A stretch of DNA of 64,000 nt, from positions 46,711 to 110,710 of the forward strand of contig JAUCBJ010006272.1 in the NCBI GenBank assembly GCA_032718475.1. The letters are read 5' to 3'. The notes beneath the pieces are model-generated. The model was not told where the DNA came from. It saw only the letters and a program-made list of their open reading frames with translations, and made no database searches. The first letter of the stretch is position 1; the number at the start of each line of letters is the position of its first letter. The position numbers and the translations under genes were made by a program. Positions 1 through 9,769 of this stretch are shown piece after piece. This DNA comes from Nemertoderma westbladi (taxonomy: Eukaryota > Xenacoelomorpha > Nemertodermatida > Nemertodermatidae).

Positions 1-272
1 CTGAAATGGCATCCCATGTGAGCTAATGCTATAATTGTTTGTGCTCTATGCACTACTGTTCACGTTCAGTGTTCATAACGAACAGGAGATATTTACACTC
101 AATTACATGGGCCAGCAAACAGTTGGGCACACCAGGTAAAAGTAATGCACTAATGCAGCATATTGAACTAATATATGTAACATTATCAGGGGTTTCAGCA
201 GTTAGCATCTAATGAGCTTACAGTGTCGCTGCAATGGATTTGCTGTACTGGTAAAACCTAAACCGATTTACA

Positions 273-298
273 CCCCCCCCCCCCCCCCCCCCCCCCCC
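273..298. repeat. Poly(C) homopolymer tract
   Basis: An uninterrupted run of about 26 cytosines. Length is likely polymorphic or subject to assembly error. Confidence 0.9.
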
Positions 299-2232
299 TC
301 GCCCTTTATCTCCAACTCTCTCTTACTCTAGTAGGCGATATGGATGCTATGACAGGGGCATGTACATTTATTCTCGGTCCTTCTGAATGGCTGCTACGTA
401 CCGGATTGCAGCTACTACTGGCTAGGCTCTGTACTCCTCCTCATATGCAGATGACCGGGATTCCGCTTACTGCCTCACAACACAATTTCCTCAGTACATC
501 GTCAGCGCGTCATCCAATTAAAAGCTTGATTTTTAAACAATAATATAACATTAGAACGGAGGTTGGCTTAGCTTCCTTTTCATAACATATAATAACAATT
601 GCATGAAAATACAATTTCTACTTCCTAGAAATACAATTTCGACTTAAAAGGTGCAGTATAATTCACTATTTTTGCTATACTCATATAATTAACTTTATTT
701 CCTGTATTCCAGTATTTGAATTAAATTTATTTTTTACAAAATTATATAGTCCATCTGTCCATGAATGTTATGCCTTTATGCCATAATGTACTATAATAAT
801 AGTAAATATTATACAGTAATGTTTGGGACAATTATTTTAAAAGTTTTTAATCTTTAAAAAATTAATTTTTGGTATTCTATCGTGTTAAATATTATAGAAT
901 GTTAGGCAATGTAATTATTTCGATTGGTCGTAAAAAATATTGAATTTGCTAGCTATACCAAAGTATTGACTTTCTATAAATTTCGACATTAATTGAGAAT
1001 ATATTTGGAACTCGTTACGGAACTATCGCTGGCCCGAATATTGTCTGAAAATATGCTACCAGTGTTCTTGAGTTATAGTGTATTGTTTTGGTTAGAAAAA
1101 GCCGCCACTGTAACCTGCTCCTTTCCCTTATTTCATCAATTGGAAAGGCAGGTTTACGCGAGAATACAAGGCAAAAAATTTACTACTCCATATCTCCCGC
1201 CATCCCAACATTGTAACACTTACATAGTTCGCTTTCAGCTACAGTATGTAACAGACGTTTCAGGATTGTCACAGTCTGACGTTTTCTCTCACCAGCCTGA
1301 TTCCACCAAACTAGGTCATGCACAAACTGATCAGTTCTTCTGTGGCAGTGGCCGTCAAGTCATATCCGTAGTGCCAGCGGGGTGATACTGGGTTATGTAG
1401 ATTGTACCATGACTCAATTGTATGTGCACGATTGATCAGACAGGATTCGAGTTTATTGTGTTGTCATATTATCAGGAGACCATAATTAGATCACTGTAGT
1501 AATTAATACATCATTTTTGTTTTAAATTGCGAATAAGAAAGCAAAATGTTATGGGGTGAGTGGGGGGCTCTGGTTTCGGGGGTCCGTTAATTAACCAATG
1601 GATAGTAAAACCAATAACAGTAATAATTTTAGCAAAGAGGATTATTGGATGTTCCTTCTTTATACCATTACTGGTTTTACTTACTGATATTGATCCTAGA
1701 GGAATAATCCTTAATATATCGGTCATTCTAACTGTTCCATCTGTCGCCTTTCTGCTTCTACTTTTACCGGTTCGTAACCATGGTGTTGCGGTATTGGGAC
1801 TCACATATTTACCACGCGTTTGTTGAGTGGTTTATACTTCGGTTGCCATCACCTCTCCTATGACCTCTCCTTATTTGGGACGGCAACCTACCGGCTAACT
1901 GTGCGAGCGGATTCTATTACACACCAGTCTGGGCGCCCATGTGGAGAATACCAGGATTTCACTTTTCGATCGACTTTTTATTGGAATTTCATGAAGATTT
2001 TTTATTTTTTTTAATTTATCTTTATTAAGTGTTTTATAGCGCTTATTTCTGTCTTATAACCTGTACATATACTAATTCGTTTATTGTTTTGGTTAGTTTC
2101 AGCCCTTCTGTAACCTGGTATTCTTCACATGGGGGTAACTGCAAAGTGAAATATAACGGAAGAAAGTCTGGTATTCTTTACATGAAAATCGACAAGCGGC
2201 CTTTAGGGAGGAGTTAATGTACATAAACGTAT

Positions 2233-2420
2233 AATAAAATAAAAACTTCTGGGGTCTTTCCTCCGATTATATTATAATTATAGTTAATTCAGTAATTAAT
2301 GCATTTAAATCCAATATTTCATGCGCCTACGTCCTTCTTCAGGGAAGTAGGTCCTTAGGAATTCTAATTTTAATAATTATAATATAATCGGAGGAAAGAC
2401 CCTAGAAGTTTTTATCTTAT
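2233..2420. repeat. Foldback (inverted repeat) element
   Basis: Two arms of about 48 bp (2234-2281 and 2373-2420) are inverted complements with two mismatches, separated by a spacer of about 90 bp. Both arms contain CTTTCCTCCGATTATATTAT or its complement. This resembles a small non-autonomous foldback/MITE just upstream of the first ERG coding exon. There is no reading frame. Confidence 0.8.
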
Positions 2421-2687
2421 TATATTCTTCACATGGGCTGATTATTTTGTTTCTTAAATGATTTCATCTGGGCAAAGACAATGAAAATATAAGAAATATT
2501 TGCCACCGACATTATAAAAATTTACAGAACTGAATTCATTAGTTAATTAATTTAATACTGTAATTACTAATCACATTTATTATTATTTTTATTCCATAAT
2601 ATTAATTTATATTTTTATTATACTAATAGTAAATAAATAAATTTTCATGGCGCTTATTAGTAAACCTCACAGCACAACAACTTCATA

Positions 2688-2898
2688 ATGCCAATAAAAC
2701 GGGGTAATGTCGCACCCCAGCACACCTTCATCGACCATATCCGACAGAAGTTCGAAGGACAGAACCGACATTTTGTTGTGGGTAACGCCGTAACTCATAA
2801 CTACAACATTATCTTCTGTAACGACGGATTCACTGAGCTGACGGGGTTCTCTAGAGCGGAAGTCGTTCAAAAGAGCTGTCGTCTCGACTTCTTAGTTG
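2688..2898 (+). CDS. erg: ERG-type K+ channel, coding exon 1 (N-cap and PAS start)
   Basis: This exon encodes the amino terminus of an ether-a-go-go-related (Kv11, KCNH2/6/7) voltage-gated potassium channel. The ATG at 2688 opens a frame beginning MPIKRGNVAPQHTF, which matches the strongly conserved N-terminal cap of ERG channels. It is followed by the first half of the PAS/eag domain with the signatures KFEGQ, CNDGF and SRAEV. In the family this domain packs against the channel's cytoplasmic C-terminal domain and slows deactivation. The exon ends with a phase-1 donor (G then GTATGT) after 211 nt, and that phase matches the acceptor at 21061. ERG N-cap and early PAS, which are split in vertebrates, sit on one exon here. 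Intron 1 (2899-21060) is 18 kb, mostly a retrotransposon. Confidence 0.93.
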
Positions 2899-4286
2899 GT
2901 ATGTAAAACAATTATATAATAACATTTAATGGTTGAAGGTGGTGGGCGAATAGGGGACAATATTTGGTGGGGGGGACATATATATGTCTGGCGGGAGTAT
3001 CCCCCATAACAAAATTTCAAATATCTGGTTTGTATTTAAGGGGTTGGGGTAGCACCCCACCCCGTATTTTGGAAATAGTCAAAAAAAAATTTTTACCCTA
3101 TCATGTGGAGAATTTAATGGAGATTTCAAATCTGCAAGCAGTTTTCTCATATATTTTCCTAAACTCAAGTTAATAGCCAAAAGCGTAAGAGCTAGTCTGA
3201 TCTTTGACAAGCCTTCGAGCAGCACGATATTTTACAAGTGAATAGAATAAGGCCAAGGCCTTTTTCATCAAAAAGGCTCTCATGGACATATAAGAATAAA
3301 ATTGCTAATAAGTTGTTGTATTAGTAATATGTTTAGCAAGCATGAAAAATTTCGTTGAATTTCATTCATTTTAAACAAAGTTATTGTTGAACAAAGAAAA
3401 AAACCATTATTTAAAATAGCGGGAAGGTTTGAATTGTTCCTTAAACTTTAAACACCCATATCTCAGAATGACGTTTTATATTGACAAAGGTTATTTATCC
3501 GCTAATTTTAACTCAAATGAGTTGAAATGTGGTACACTTGTTCAGAATTCCCTTGTCCACAATACTTCTGAACAAATTTGGCTGGAAATGCCCTGGAGCC
3601 TTTTTACATCAAAAAGGCACAAAAAAGGCCCTTTTTAGACCCTTTTGATATAAAATGGTCCCAAACTATTTTCAGTTAAAAAGATTCAGAAGAATTGGAT
3701 GCAAGGTTCTTCTGAACTTATATTCATAATTTCGATAAATTATTGGTGAAGAAATAGCCTTTGGCGAAAAAAGGCACTTTTGGCCATTACAGAGCCATTT
3801 TGGGCCAATTTTAAAAATATTTGGTTTGGCTATTCTTAAAGAACCCAAACGATGTTTAGTAGCACAACAAATAATTTTCACCCAATTGTAGGGTCCAAAG
3901 ATAACAATATGTGAGGTTACATTTGGGGGTGCTAAGCCTCCGACTTAGTCTATACCAGAATTTAATGAGGATTTCAAATCTGTAAACGGCTTAGCGAAAC
4001 CTAGTTCTCCAGTTGTCGCTGTAACTCACCTCCGCAATTCGGAAAAAATTTATTTCAGCCAATTTCCCCTCAAATTGAATGACATTTAGCATTTTAACCG
4101 CTAATTGGGTTTCATTCAATGGCCACTAGGGGGCGAATGGCTTAATTAGAAACTTATCTGCTGATCGATGTAGATTCCTCAACCAATCTACTTTTTCTAA
4201 TGATAGTATTTGAAGATCGGGGCCAATCGGCACAGATCTTCAACTACTATAAATTCTGCAAAGATATATTTGATGGACTCTTCGTG
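2899..4286. other. ERG intron 1, segment upstream of the BEL/Pao insertion
   Basis: No gene is visible. Two short hairpins of the form GCCTTTTT-nATC-AAAAAGGC occur at about 3258-3277 and 3599-3619, in a segment rich in AAAAGGC/GCCTTTT words. This may be a remnant of an old repeat. The rest looks like unique intron. Confidence 0.5.
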
Positions 4287-4291
4287 CAGCA
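4287..4291. repeat. Target-site duplication CAGCA (left)
   Basis: Five bases CAGCA immediately before the LTR terminus at 4292 are repeated exactly at 20484-20488, just after the other LTR. A 5-bp duplication is usual for BEL/Pao and many other LTR elements. Confidence 0.85.
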
Positions 4292-5417
4292 TGTTCGCGC
4301 TTTTAGACTTTTAGCAGTTTAACCTGCCAATTTTAGTTGTCCTCTTGTTTATAAATCGACTTTAGCCTATATCAATTATTTAGTGTACTGAAATTACATC
4401 AGCCGAAGCCAGTCTGTGCGCGACCATTCACCCACAGTTAAGGGAGACTGGATTCGGATGCTTTGATAGTAATTGCAGTGTAGACCTACTGTATTATTCG
4501 ATTGATCGTTAATATATAATCTCTGACAATATATTTACTTTCGGGGAAATATTAACAGTTCCTTTTTAGGACGTGGCGCTTTAAGTATAAAAACAGAGTT
4601 ATGACTTATACTAATCACAACTAGATGGCCAAAGAGTTTCGTAAAAAGCGCATTCTTTAGGAGATACTTTATTAACCTTCACACTACTTCACACGACTTC
4701 ACACTACTTCGCACTGATCTGCCGACCGTCACTGAATTTGATCATATATAAGGAGGATCGCAACTGACACATGTAGAGATTATGAAATAGCATTTAATTC
4801 ACACAAAAATCACTATAATTTAAGTCGCAGTTGCTACCGGTAAACCTGTTCCTCTCACCTTATTCAGTACATAATCATTAAGATTGGGGGTTTTATGATT
4901 ATTCATCGGTATTCTCCAAATATATCAGCATTATACATCAATATAACACCAATTAATAACAGAAGCAAAATAATGCGGTGAACAGTCAGTATGTGTTACT
5001 TATGCAGTGTTCCATGTGCAGTTATGTTCAATGTGAATTGCGTTAATAGTTTTACGTTCTTGTAATCAAAGCCATCAGATGTTTAGGCCAAAGTCTGAAA
5101 CTTCCACAACAGAAGTACAGAAGATTTCCAAGCCGGTTCTTAGGCTCAGAAAGGTAAACAAAGACCGTAATGCATTGTGCGGTTTTCCATAGGCCCCTGT
5201 TCAACATAAAGTGAAAATCGCTCTGATTGGCTGACTAGGCAGGACAAAGAAAAGTTCCACGTATACAGGAAATCAGCTGACAGATTTCGTCATCTGAGCT
5301 CCAGTCTTTTAGAGTATTATGCGCATTGCGGCAAAAATGACTTGTTATGTCCGCTAAAGCACCTACACTGTGCATTGCGGGGAAAAATGACTTGTTATGT
5401 CCGCAAAAGCTTTTACA
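4292..5417 (-). repeat. 3' LTR of the BEL/Pao element
   Basis: About 1126 bp, aligned end to end with 19339-20483. On the minus strand it begins TGTAAAAGCTTTTGCGGAC and ends GCGCGAACA. Near its U3 end (plus 5325-5417) there is an imperfect tandem duplication of about 48 bp, each unit carrying GACTTGTTATGTCCGC. A decamer CTTCACACGA-type array near 4677-4715 is shorter here than in the other LTR. A minus-strand TATA-like TTATATATGATC lies at about 4741-4752. Confidence 0.93.
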
Positions 5418-5430
5418 CCGCTCCCAGAAA
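5418..5430 (-). promoter_or_regulatory. Candidate polypurine tract for plus-strand priming
   Basis: Immediately upstream of the 3' LTR on the minus strand the sequence reads CTGGGAGCGG then TGTAAAAG. The purine-rich GGGAGCGG abutting the LTR is where a polypurine tract should lie. It is short, so the call rests on position. Confidence 0.5.
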
Positions 5431-5495
5431 ATGCGATTTAATTCTATAAAATATAAAAAATCACAGTTTCTAAAATATAAAAATACTCTAAACAA

Positions 5496-5903
5496 TTAGT
5501 CCTTCTTACGTGAATGGCGTTTACGAAGTTTTTTGAGGCTAGCAAGAGTCCTTTTCTCTTTGGGGCGAGCCACTTTACTAGGAGGGCTATAACTCCTGGG
5601 TGAGGGGTGCAATACAATTGCATCGGAAGGTTTAGGGTTGCGGTCGGTGTATCCGCCGGTCGAGGTACCCGGTTGATCGATATCAACCTCAGTGGAACGA
5701 GGTCGAACAACCTTTAGAGCGCGTTTCAGGACAGCAGCTCTTACTGGTCCCTGACGGGTCATTTGTACGAGAGCGGTAGGTGGACCGTGAGTAGTGAGAA
5801 ATTTCCTCGGTTTGATGGTTCTTTCTAACTCGCGGTCTCGGGCTCTATATTCATAGGGTAGTCTATGAACTTCTTGTAGTTCAAGTTGCGAGTTTATGAA
5901 CAA
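5496..5903 (-). CDS. Basic accessory frame downstream of the 601-codon ORF, BEL/Pao element
   Basis: A 135-codon frame between the 601-codon frame and the 3' LTR, in the -1 frame relative to it. The codon at 5903 is TTG, not ATG, and the first in-frame ATG is at about 5762 (codon 48). The frame stays open upstream to about 6034, overlapping the larger frame by about 140 nt. The product is strongly basic and Pro/Ser-rich, ending in a Lys/Arg-dense tail (KKLRKRHSRKKD), which resembles nuclear-localisation or nucleic-acid-binding tails. No known domain is recognised. It may be made as a -1 frameshift extension of the upstream protein or from the internal ATG. Function is unknown. Confidence 0.55.
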   Translation of the reverse strand: MFINSQLELQEVHRLPYEYRARDRELERTIKPRKFLTTHGPPTALVQMTRQGPVRAAVLKRALKVVRPRSTEVDIDQPGTSTGGYTDRNPKPSDAIVLHPSPRSYSPPSKVARPKEKRTLASLKKLRKRHSRKKD

Positions 5904-7699
5904 GTCACCGCAGGATTTATCAATGGTAGAAACTTTAAACTGTATGTAGGATCTTCTGGTTTCACCATATAATATTGAGTTAAATTGACATAATAGGGAT
6001 GGTCTTTGATCCCATAAAATGAGTTTGGTAAAGGTCTAGCGCGTAGGTTGACCTCATGTACCATACGACGGACAATATCCGCTCGATTGTCCGGAGGTTC
6101 AACGAGTATACCATCGACACGAGCGGCCTCGATTGGCGGACGTTGTAACATAGGAGCGTCAGCAATAAGATCTCTAGATCTTAGGTTGATATCAACCGGT
6201 TGGGGTTGTACCGTGGTGAAGAGTTTGTCTCCGAAATGGGGGACCATCGAGGGATGAATGATGGTTTTGGAATAGAGATCAGTCATAAGGATTTGAGCTT
6301 CTGGTTGGGCTAAAGCTGCTTCCTCTCTTTCGTCCATTTCGATGTGCTTCTCCTCGAGCTGATTTTCCTCCGCTTGTCGTTGGAAGCGTTTATCCAAAAA
6401 CTCTTGTAGAGAGTAAGTTCGTCCAAGTTCAATGTCCTCCTCGAGATTCTGGATTTCTCGATCGAACTGAGGTAAAGCTAATTCCTTTACTGCTTGGACT
6501 TGCTGCTGCAATTTATATTTATCTAAACAATCGTAAGTTCCTTTTCCGATCTTTTGCCGAATAGCGTCTAACGCGTTTCGTACAACGCTCCCCTCCACCT
6601 CGGTGACGGGTTGTATCGGGGTTAAACCGGGACGATTATACGGGTTAAACGGCGATATTAAATGTCCGCATCCTAATCCGGCTAGGTAGGATGGGCGAAT
6701 ATCTAGAGAGCCCACTACCAGAGTGCCACCGATTAATTGTTCGGGTAACACTAGATCTTTGAACAGCGAGTACAGTTCGGGAGGATCCGTGATACTATTA
6801 GGATCAAGAGTCTGAGGTCTCACTAGGGAATGAGGAGGTCTGACCGAGTATTCTGGAACTCTGATCATTGGTTTATTTAGGGATCGTTTGAGTCGAGTGA
6901 GCGTAGGTGATACATCGAACAAATTTCGCTCAAAACTCCCGTAAGTATAGCGAGTAAAACTGTGTTTAGCACAATGTCTCCGCGGATGTTTATATCTTTC
7001 CGTTTGTTGGTTGGGTCTAGGGCATTCATCGCAATAATACCAAAGACGCACGTCTTGTAGGGGAAACGCAGGTGATCTTTCTCCAGTTTTACAAGATTCC
7101 TCCATCTGTTCGAAGCTATCTGGTACAACAGGTAGAGGTCGATCGGCGGTAAGATACATCATAGTGAAATAGAGTCGTTTGAGTTCTATCATAGGGTCAG
7201 GATGTATACCTTGAGGATATCGAGTTTCTAGGTTTTGTTGACTGGTTACATTGAGATATGTTTCTCTCAAGAATTCCAAATAGTCGTTGAAGTCACTACG
7301 TTTATCCGGTTCTTCAACGTCTTCTCTTTCGAGTTGGTTTCGAATAGAATTTTCGTGTTTGATTCTCAGTTTATCGTTCCGACTCCGCTGGGTATGATAT
7401 TTAAATAGGATCATTTCCCTTTCGGTGTCTACATCGTCCGTATCGTGTAAATTGATAGGATGACCAGTAGTTAAGAAGTCGATATACTTACCATTACGAT
7501 GCGTATAGCGAGCGGTGAATTTTCTATAGTCCAATTCATGCGTGAGTTGTTCCTTTGACATTGGCGGTTCGATATAACAGCCATCGTCCTCCGTAGTGGG
7601 TTGACTAGCGTTGCCGCTTATTAAACTATCAACAAACGCTTGCAAGGGTAGGGTATATCGCTCCCTGATACCAAGATCATCCTCTATCAACTCAGTCAT
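5894..7699 (-). CDS. Intact 601-codon accessory ORF of unknown function, BEL/Pao element
   Basis: An uninterrupted frame from ATG at 7699 to TAA at 5894, located where retroelements carry an envelope or other extra gene. I do not recognise the family. It has no signal peptide or membrane segment, so it does not look like a fusion glycoprotein. Visible features are an acidic N-terminus, a Cys/His cluster at residues 223-246 (C223, C226, H238, C243, H246) that could bind zinc, and a charged, probably helical stretch at about 400-470. An AG dinucleotide just before the ATG could serve as a splice acceptor for a subgenomic mRNA. It is intact although gag and pol of the same copy are broken, which suggests recent selection or recent origin of this frame. 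A basic frame follows in -1. Confidence 0.7.
   Translation of the reverse strand: MTELIEDDLGIRERYTLPLQAFVDSLISGNASQPTTEDDGCYIEPPMSKEQLTHELDYRKFTARYTHRNGKYIDFLTTGHPINLHDTDDVDTEREMILFKYHTQRSRNDKLRIKHENSIRNQLEREDVEEPDKRSDFNDYLEFLRETYLNVTSQQNLETRYPQGIHPDPMIELKRLYFTMMYLTADRPLPVVPDSFEQMEESCKTGERSPAFPLQDVRLWYYCDECPRPNQQTERYKHPRRHCAKHSFTRYTYGSFERNLFDVSPTLTRLKRSLNKPMIRVPEYSVRPPHSLVRPQTLDPNSITDPPELYSLFKDLVLPEQLIGGTLVVGSLDIRPSYLAGLGCGHLISPFNPYNRPGLTPIQPVTEVEGSVVRNALDAIRQKIGKGTYDCLDKYKLQQQVQAVKELALPQFDREIQNLEEDIELGRTYSLQEFLDKRFQRQAEENQLEEKHIEMDEREEAALAQPEAQILMTDLYSKTIIHPSMVPHFGDKLFTTVQPQPVDINLRSRDLIADAPMLQRPPIEAARVDGILVEPPDNRADIVRRMVHEVNLRARPLPNSFYGIKDHPYYVNLTQYYMVKPEDPTYSLKFLPLINPAVTCS
5933..5939 (-). 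promoter_or_regulatory. Candidate -1 ribosomal frameshift heptamer T TTA AAG
   Basis: On the minus strand TTTAAAG lies with TTA and AAG as zero-frame codons of the 601-codon frame, so it fits X XXY YYZ. A -1 slip here would enter the downstream basic frame, which is open across this position. The site lies 37 bases before the zero-frame stop. A downstream stimulatory structure was not assessed, and Z=G is a weaker version of the motif. Confidence 0.45.
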
Positions 7700-8514
7700 A
7701 GCTGCTATATGAGTTTATCGATATTATAATTAATCATAATTTAGGCTAGCGGTCGTCGCTGCCTCCCCCTCAATGCCCCCGGACAGCGCAAGCTCCTCAG
7801 CGCTAATGTAGTGTCGCCGCTGTGTCTCTCGCCAACATAGTAGCTACACAACGACAACAATAACCAGCGCGAGTCACTCCACTGTCCGTCCCAAGGGCTC
7901 AGAATTACTTCAGGTTCTTGCTACAGAGGCAGGGTAACTTTCACAACTGCGACTCGCTACTGTAAACACACTTTAGTAGTAACATTCACCTATAAATACA
8001 CAAATCTCCAAACACTTGTCACAAATTGTACACATTCGGGCCATTTGTCCGTTAGTCAAGTGCCTTCCAGAATGCCACGTTATTATTATGTATCCTTGGA
8101 TACTAGCAGTATGCTATTTATTCCGTATGCTATTCAATGGGGCAAGCTTTCTATTGTTCTTTTAACTCGCTTCTAATTCCAGCGTGGTTGTTGCTATGGT
8201 GACATTATGGAAAGCTAGCAGTAGAATTAGGGTAATTCTCATGCATACAGATCTGGGATGCTATTTAATTAATTGTCAATATTCCCCTTTATACATGATT
8301 TTATGAATTTTATCGGCTATTGACTATACATTGGAGATTCTCGCACACTAATATACTTAATAGGGTGAATCTCCGCTCCCATGATCTATTAATTAATGGA
8401 ATTTTGGGAATGTTATAAAATGTATAAAATGACAATTTATCAAATTCATGAGAGGATATGAATTTAAAATTTATTCCCGTAAATTTTATTATTTAATATT
8501 AAAATAGACACAAT

Positions 8515-8643
8515 TTTATTCCAGAACATGTCTGGGGACTAGGATCCTTAATTCTAGGAAATTTGTCCTTTTAAGAGTATCGGTAAGTGCTACGATATCT
8601 TAATCGACTAGAATTTTAAAGGATCTGAATTTTAACAGATTTT
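8515..8643. repeat. Direct repeat copy 1 in the BEL/Pao spacer
   Basis: Shares with 8771-8901 the blocks CCAGAACATGTCTGGGGAC, CGATATCTTAATCGACTAGA and AACAGATTT in the same order and spacing, with substitutions between them. GAACATGTCT fits the RRRCWWGYYY decamer, also known as a p53-family half-site. That match may be coincidental. Confidence 0.75.
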
Positions 8644-8770
8644 TGATTTATAGATTTTCTTGGTTTACAAACTCCTTAGAGTTTATTTGTCGGCATTTAC
8701 TCTATTATAATATTTGTTTTAATAGATTTTATAAATATTTATTAAATATTAAATATTTAAGATGGGCACC

Positions 8771-8901
8771 GATTTATTCCAGAACATGTCTGGGGACGTT
8801 AACCACTGATTCTAGAATTTTGTCTTTCAAATATATCGGTGGGTGCCGCGATATCTTAATCGACTAGAATTGCAGATGGTCAAAGGGTTTAACAGATTTA
8901 T
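8771..8901. repeat. Direct repeat copy 2 in the BEL/Pao spacer
   Basis: Second copy of the module at 8515-8643. The CCAGAACATGTCTGGGGAC block is identical, while the intervening bases have diverged more than the shared blocks. Confidence 0.75.
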
Positions 8902-9414
8902 TCTGCGTTTTAGGCTACTGTTAAATGGACATCATTCTACTATATGTATTATTTAATATACGGTATGAGAGCAATATTGCAAGAAGCAATGTCAGTGAGA
9001 AGAGGCAAGTTGTTTCCAAGGCATACCCAGAGCTTGGTTTAGCCGAGACACGAGGATCTGAACTTTGCATTCCTAATACTCTACTTACCAATAATACTTG
9101 AGTATAGTAGGAGCTTTATTGTACTTTAATAAGTACGGACATTTCATCTTACTGTAGTCACGTATTTATAATTATGATACGGACAGTAAGGAAAGAGAAA
9201 AAGAATTATTTTTCGCCGTTGCACTAAATATGTAATTAAGTAATAAACACGAATATATATTGCACTAATCTACTGAATAATTGCTAAAATAATATTCTAC
9301 TAAATAAAATTAAAGAAAACGATTATAATAAAATTACATAATAATACATACATAAATATAAAAATAATAAAACAGATATAAAATAATGTAGTCACACACC
9401 CGCTCCATACGCTG

Positions 9415-9768
9415 TTACGCTGGGGAGTCCCTAGATGTTTGTTGGATTAGGGAAGTGGTCGTAGGAAGAGTATCTTGCCTTCCATAATTTCCGGATAGCT
9501 CTCTGTCTCTTTCCAGTAAACATAAACGACCAATTGGGCAATTGAGTTGTTGTGTTTCGAATACAATTCCAGGTTTCTTAAAGTTACGTCGCATGACGAC
9601 GAGTTCTACCGATCGCACTAAACTATCATCGGATATATGAGTCTCGATGATACGACCTGTCTGCCACCGCTTACATGGAAGATCTGATTCCACAATAAGG
9701 ACCATGTCTCCGGCGCTGACGTTTTCTTGCTGCGCAAACCACTTGGTTTGAAGTTGTAGCGTAGGCAA
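9415..9768 (-). pseudogene. Integrase C-terminal (DUF5641-like) region, BEL/Pao pol
   Basis: About 117 codons that continue pol after a frame change of +1. The sequence contains LQTKWF, GDMVLIVESDLPCKRWQTGRI and a conserved GRLCLL end, typical of the DUF5641 domain at the C-terminus of BEL/Pao integrases. It has no ATG start and is separated from the integrase core by a small indel near 9775-9785, so it is read as a broken part of one polyprotein, not a separate gene. The family domain probably helps the integrase bind DNA. Confidence 0.8.
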
Positions 9769-9769
9769 A

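Larger units (their letters stand above)
1..2687. other. 5' flank and probable 5' UTR of the ERG channel gene
   Basis: No convincing protein-coding gene is visible. Open stretches at 340-543, 993-1385 and 1511-1826 lack recognisable domains or splice context. The region is AT-rich with a 26-base C run near 273-298 and one foldback repeat (listed separately). The roughly 50 bases before the ATG at 2688 are presumably 5' UTR, but no clear TATA box or initiator could be assigned. Confidence 0.5.
7700..9414 (-). other. Non-coding spacer between pol and the accessory ORFs of the BEL/Pao element
   Basis: About 1.7 kb with no reading frame of note, mostly AT-rich. It holds an imperfect direct duplication (8515-8643 and 8771-8901). 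It may carry splice or packaging signals for the accessory frames, but none could be identified with confidence. Confidence 0.6.

Noticed and set aside
993-1826. Open reading frames upstream of the ERG gene
   Set aside because: The first lacks an ATG, the others overlap on opposite strands, and none shows a domain, splice context or codon bias.
5894-7699. Envelope glycoprotein gene in the BEL/Pao element
   Set aside because: The position fits, but there is no signal peptide, no transmembrane segment and no furin-like site, so envelope was not called.
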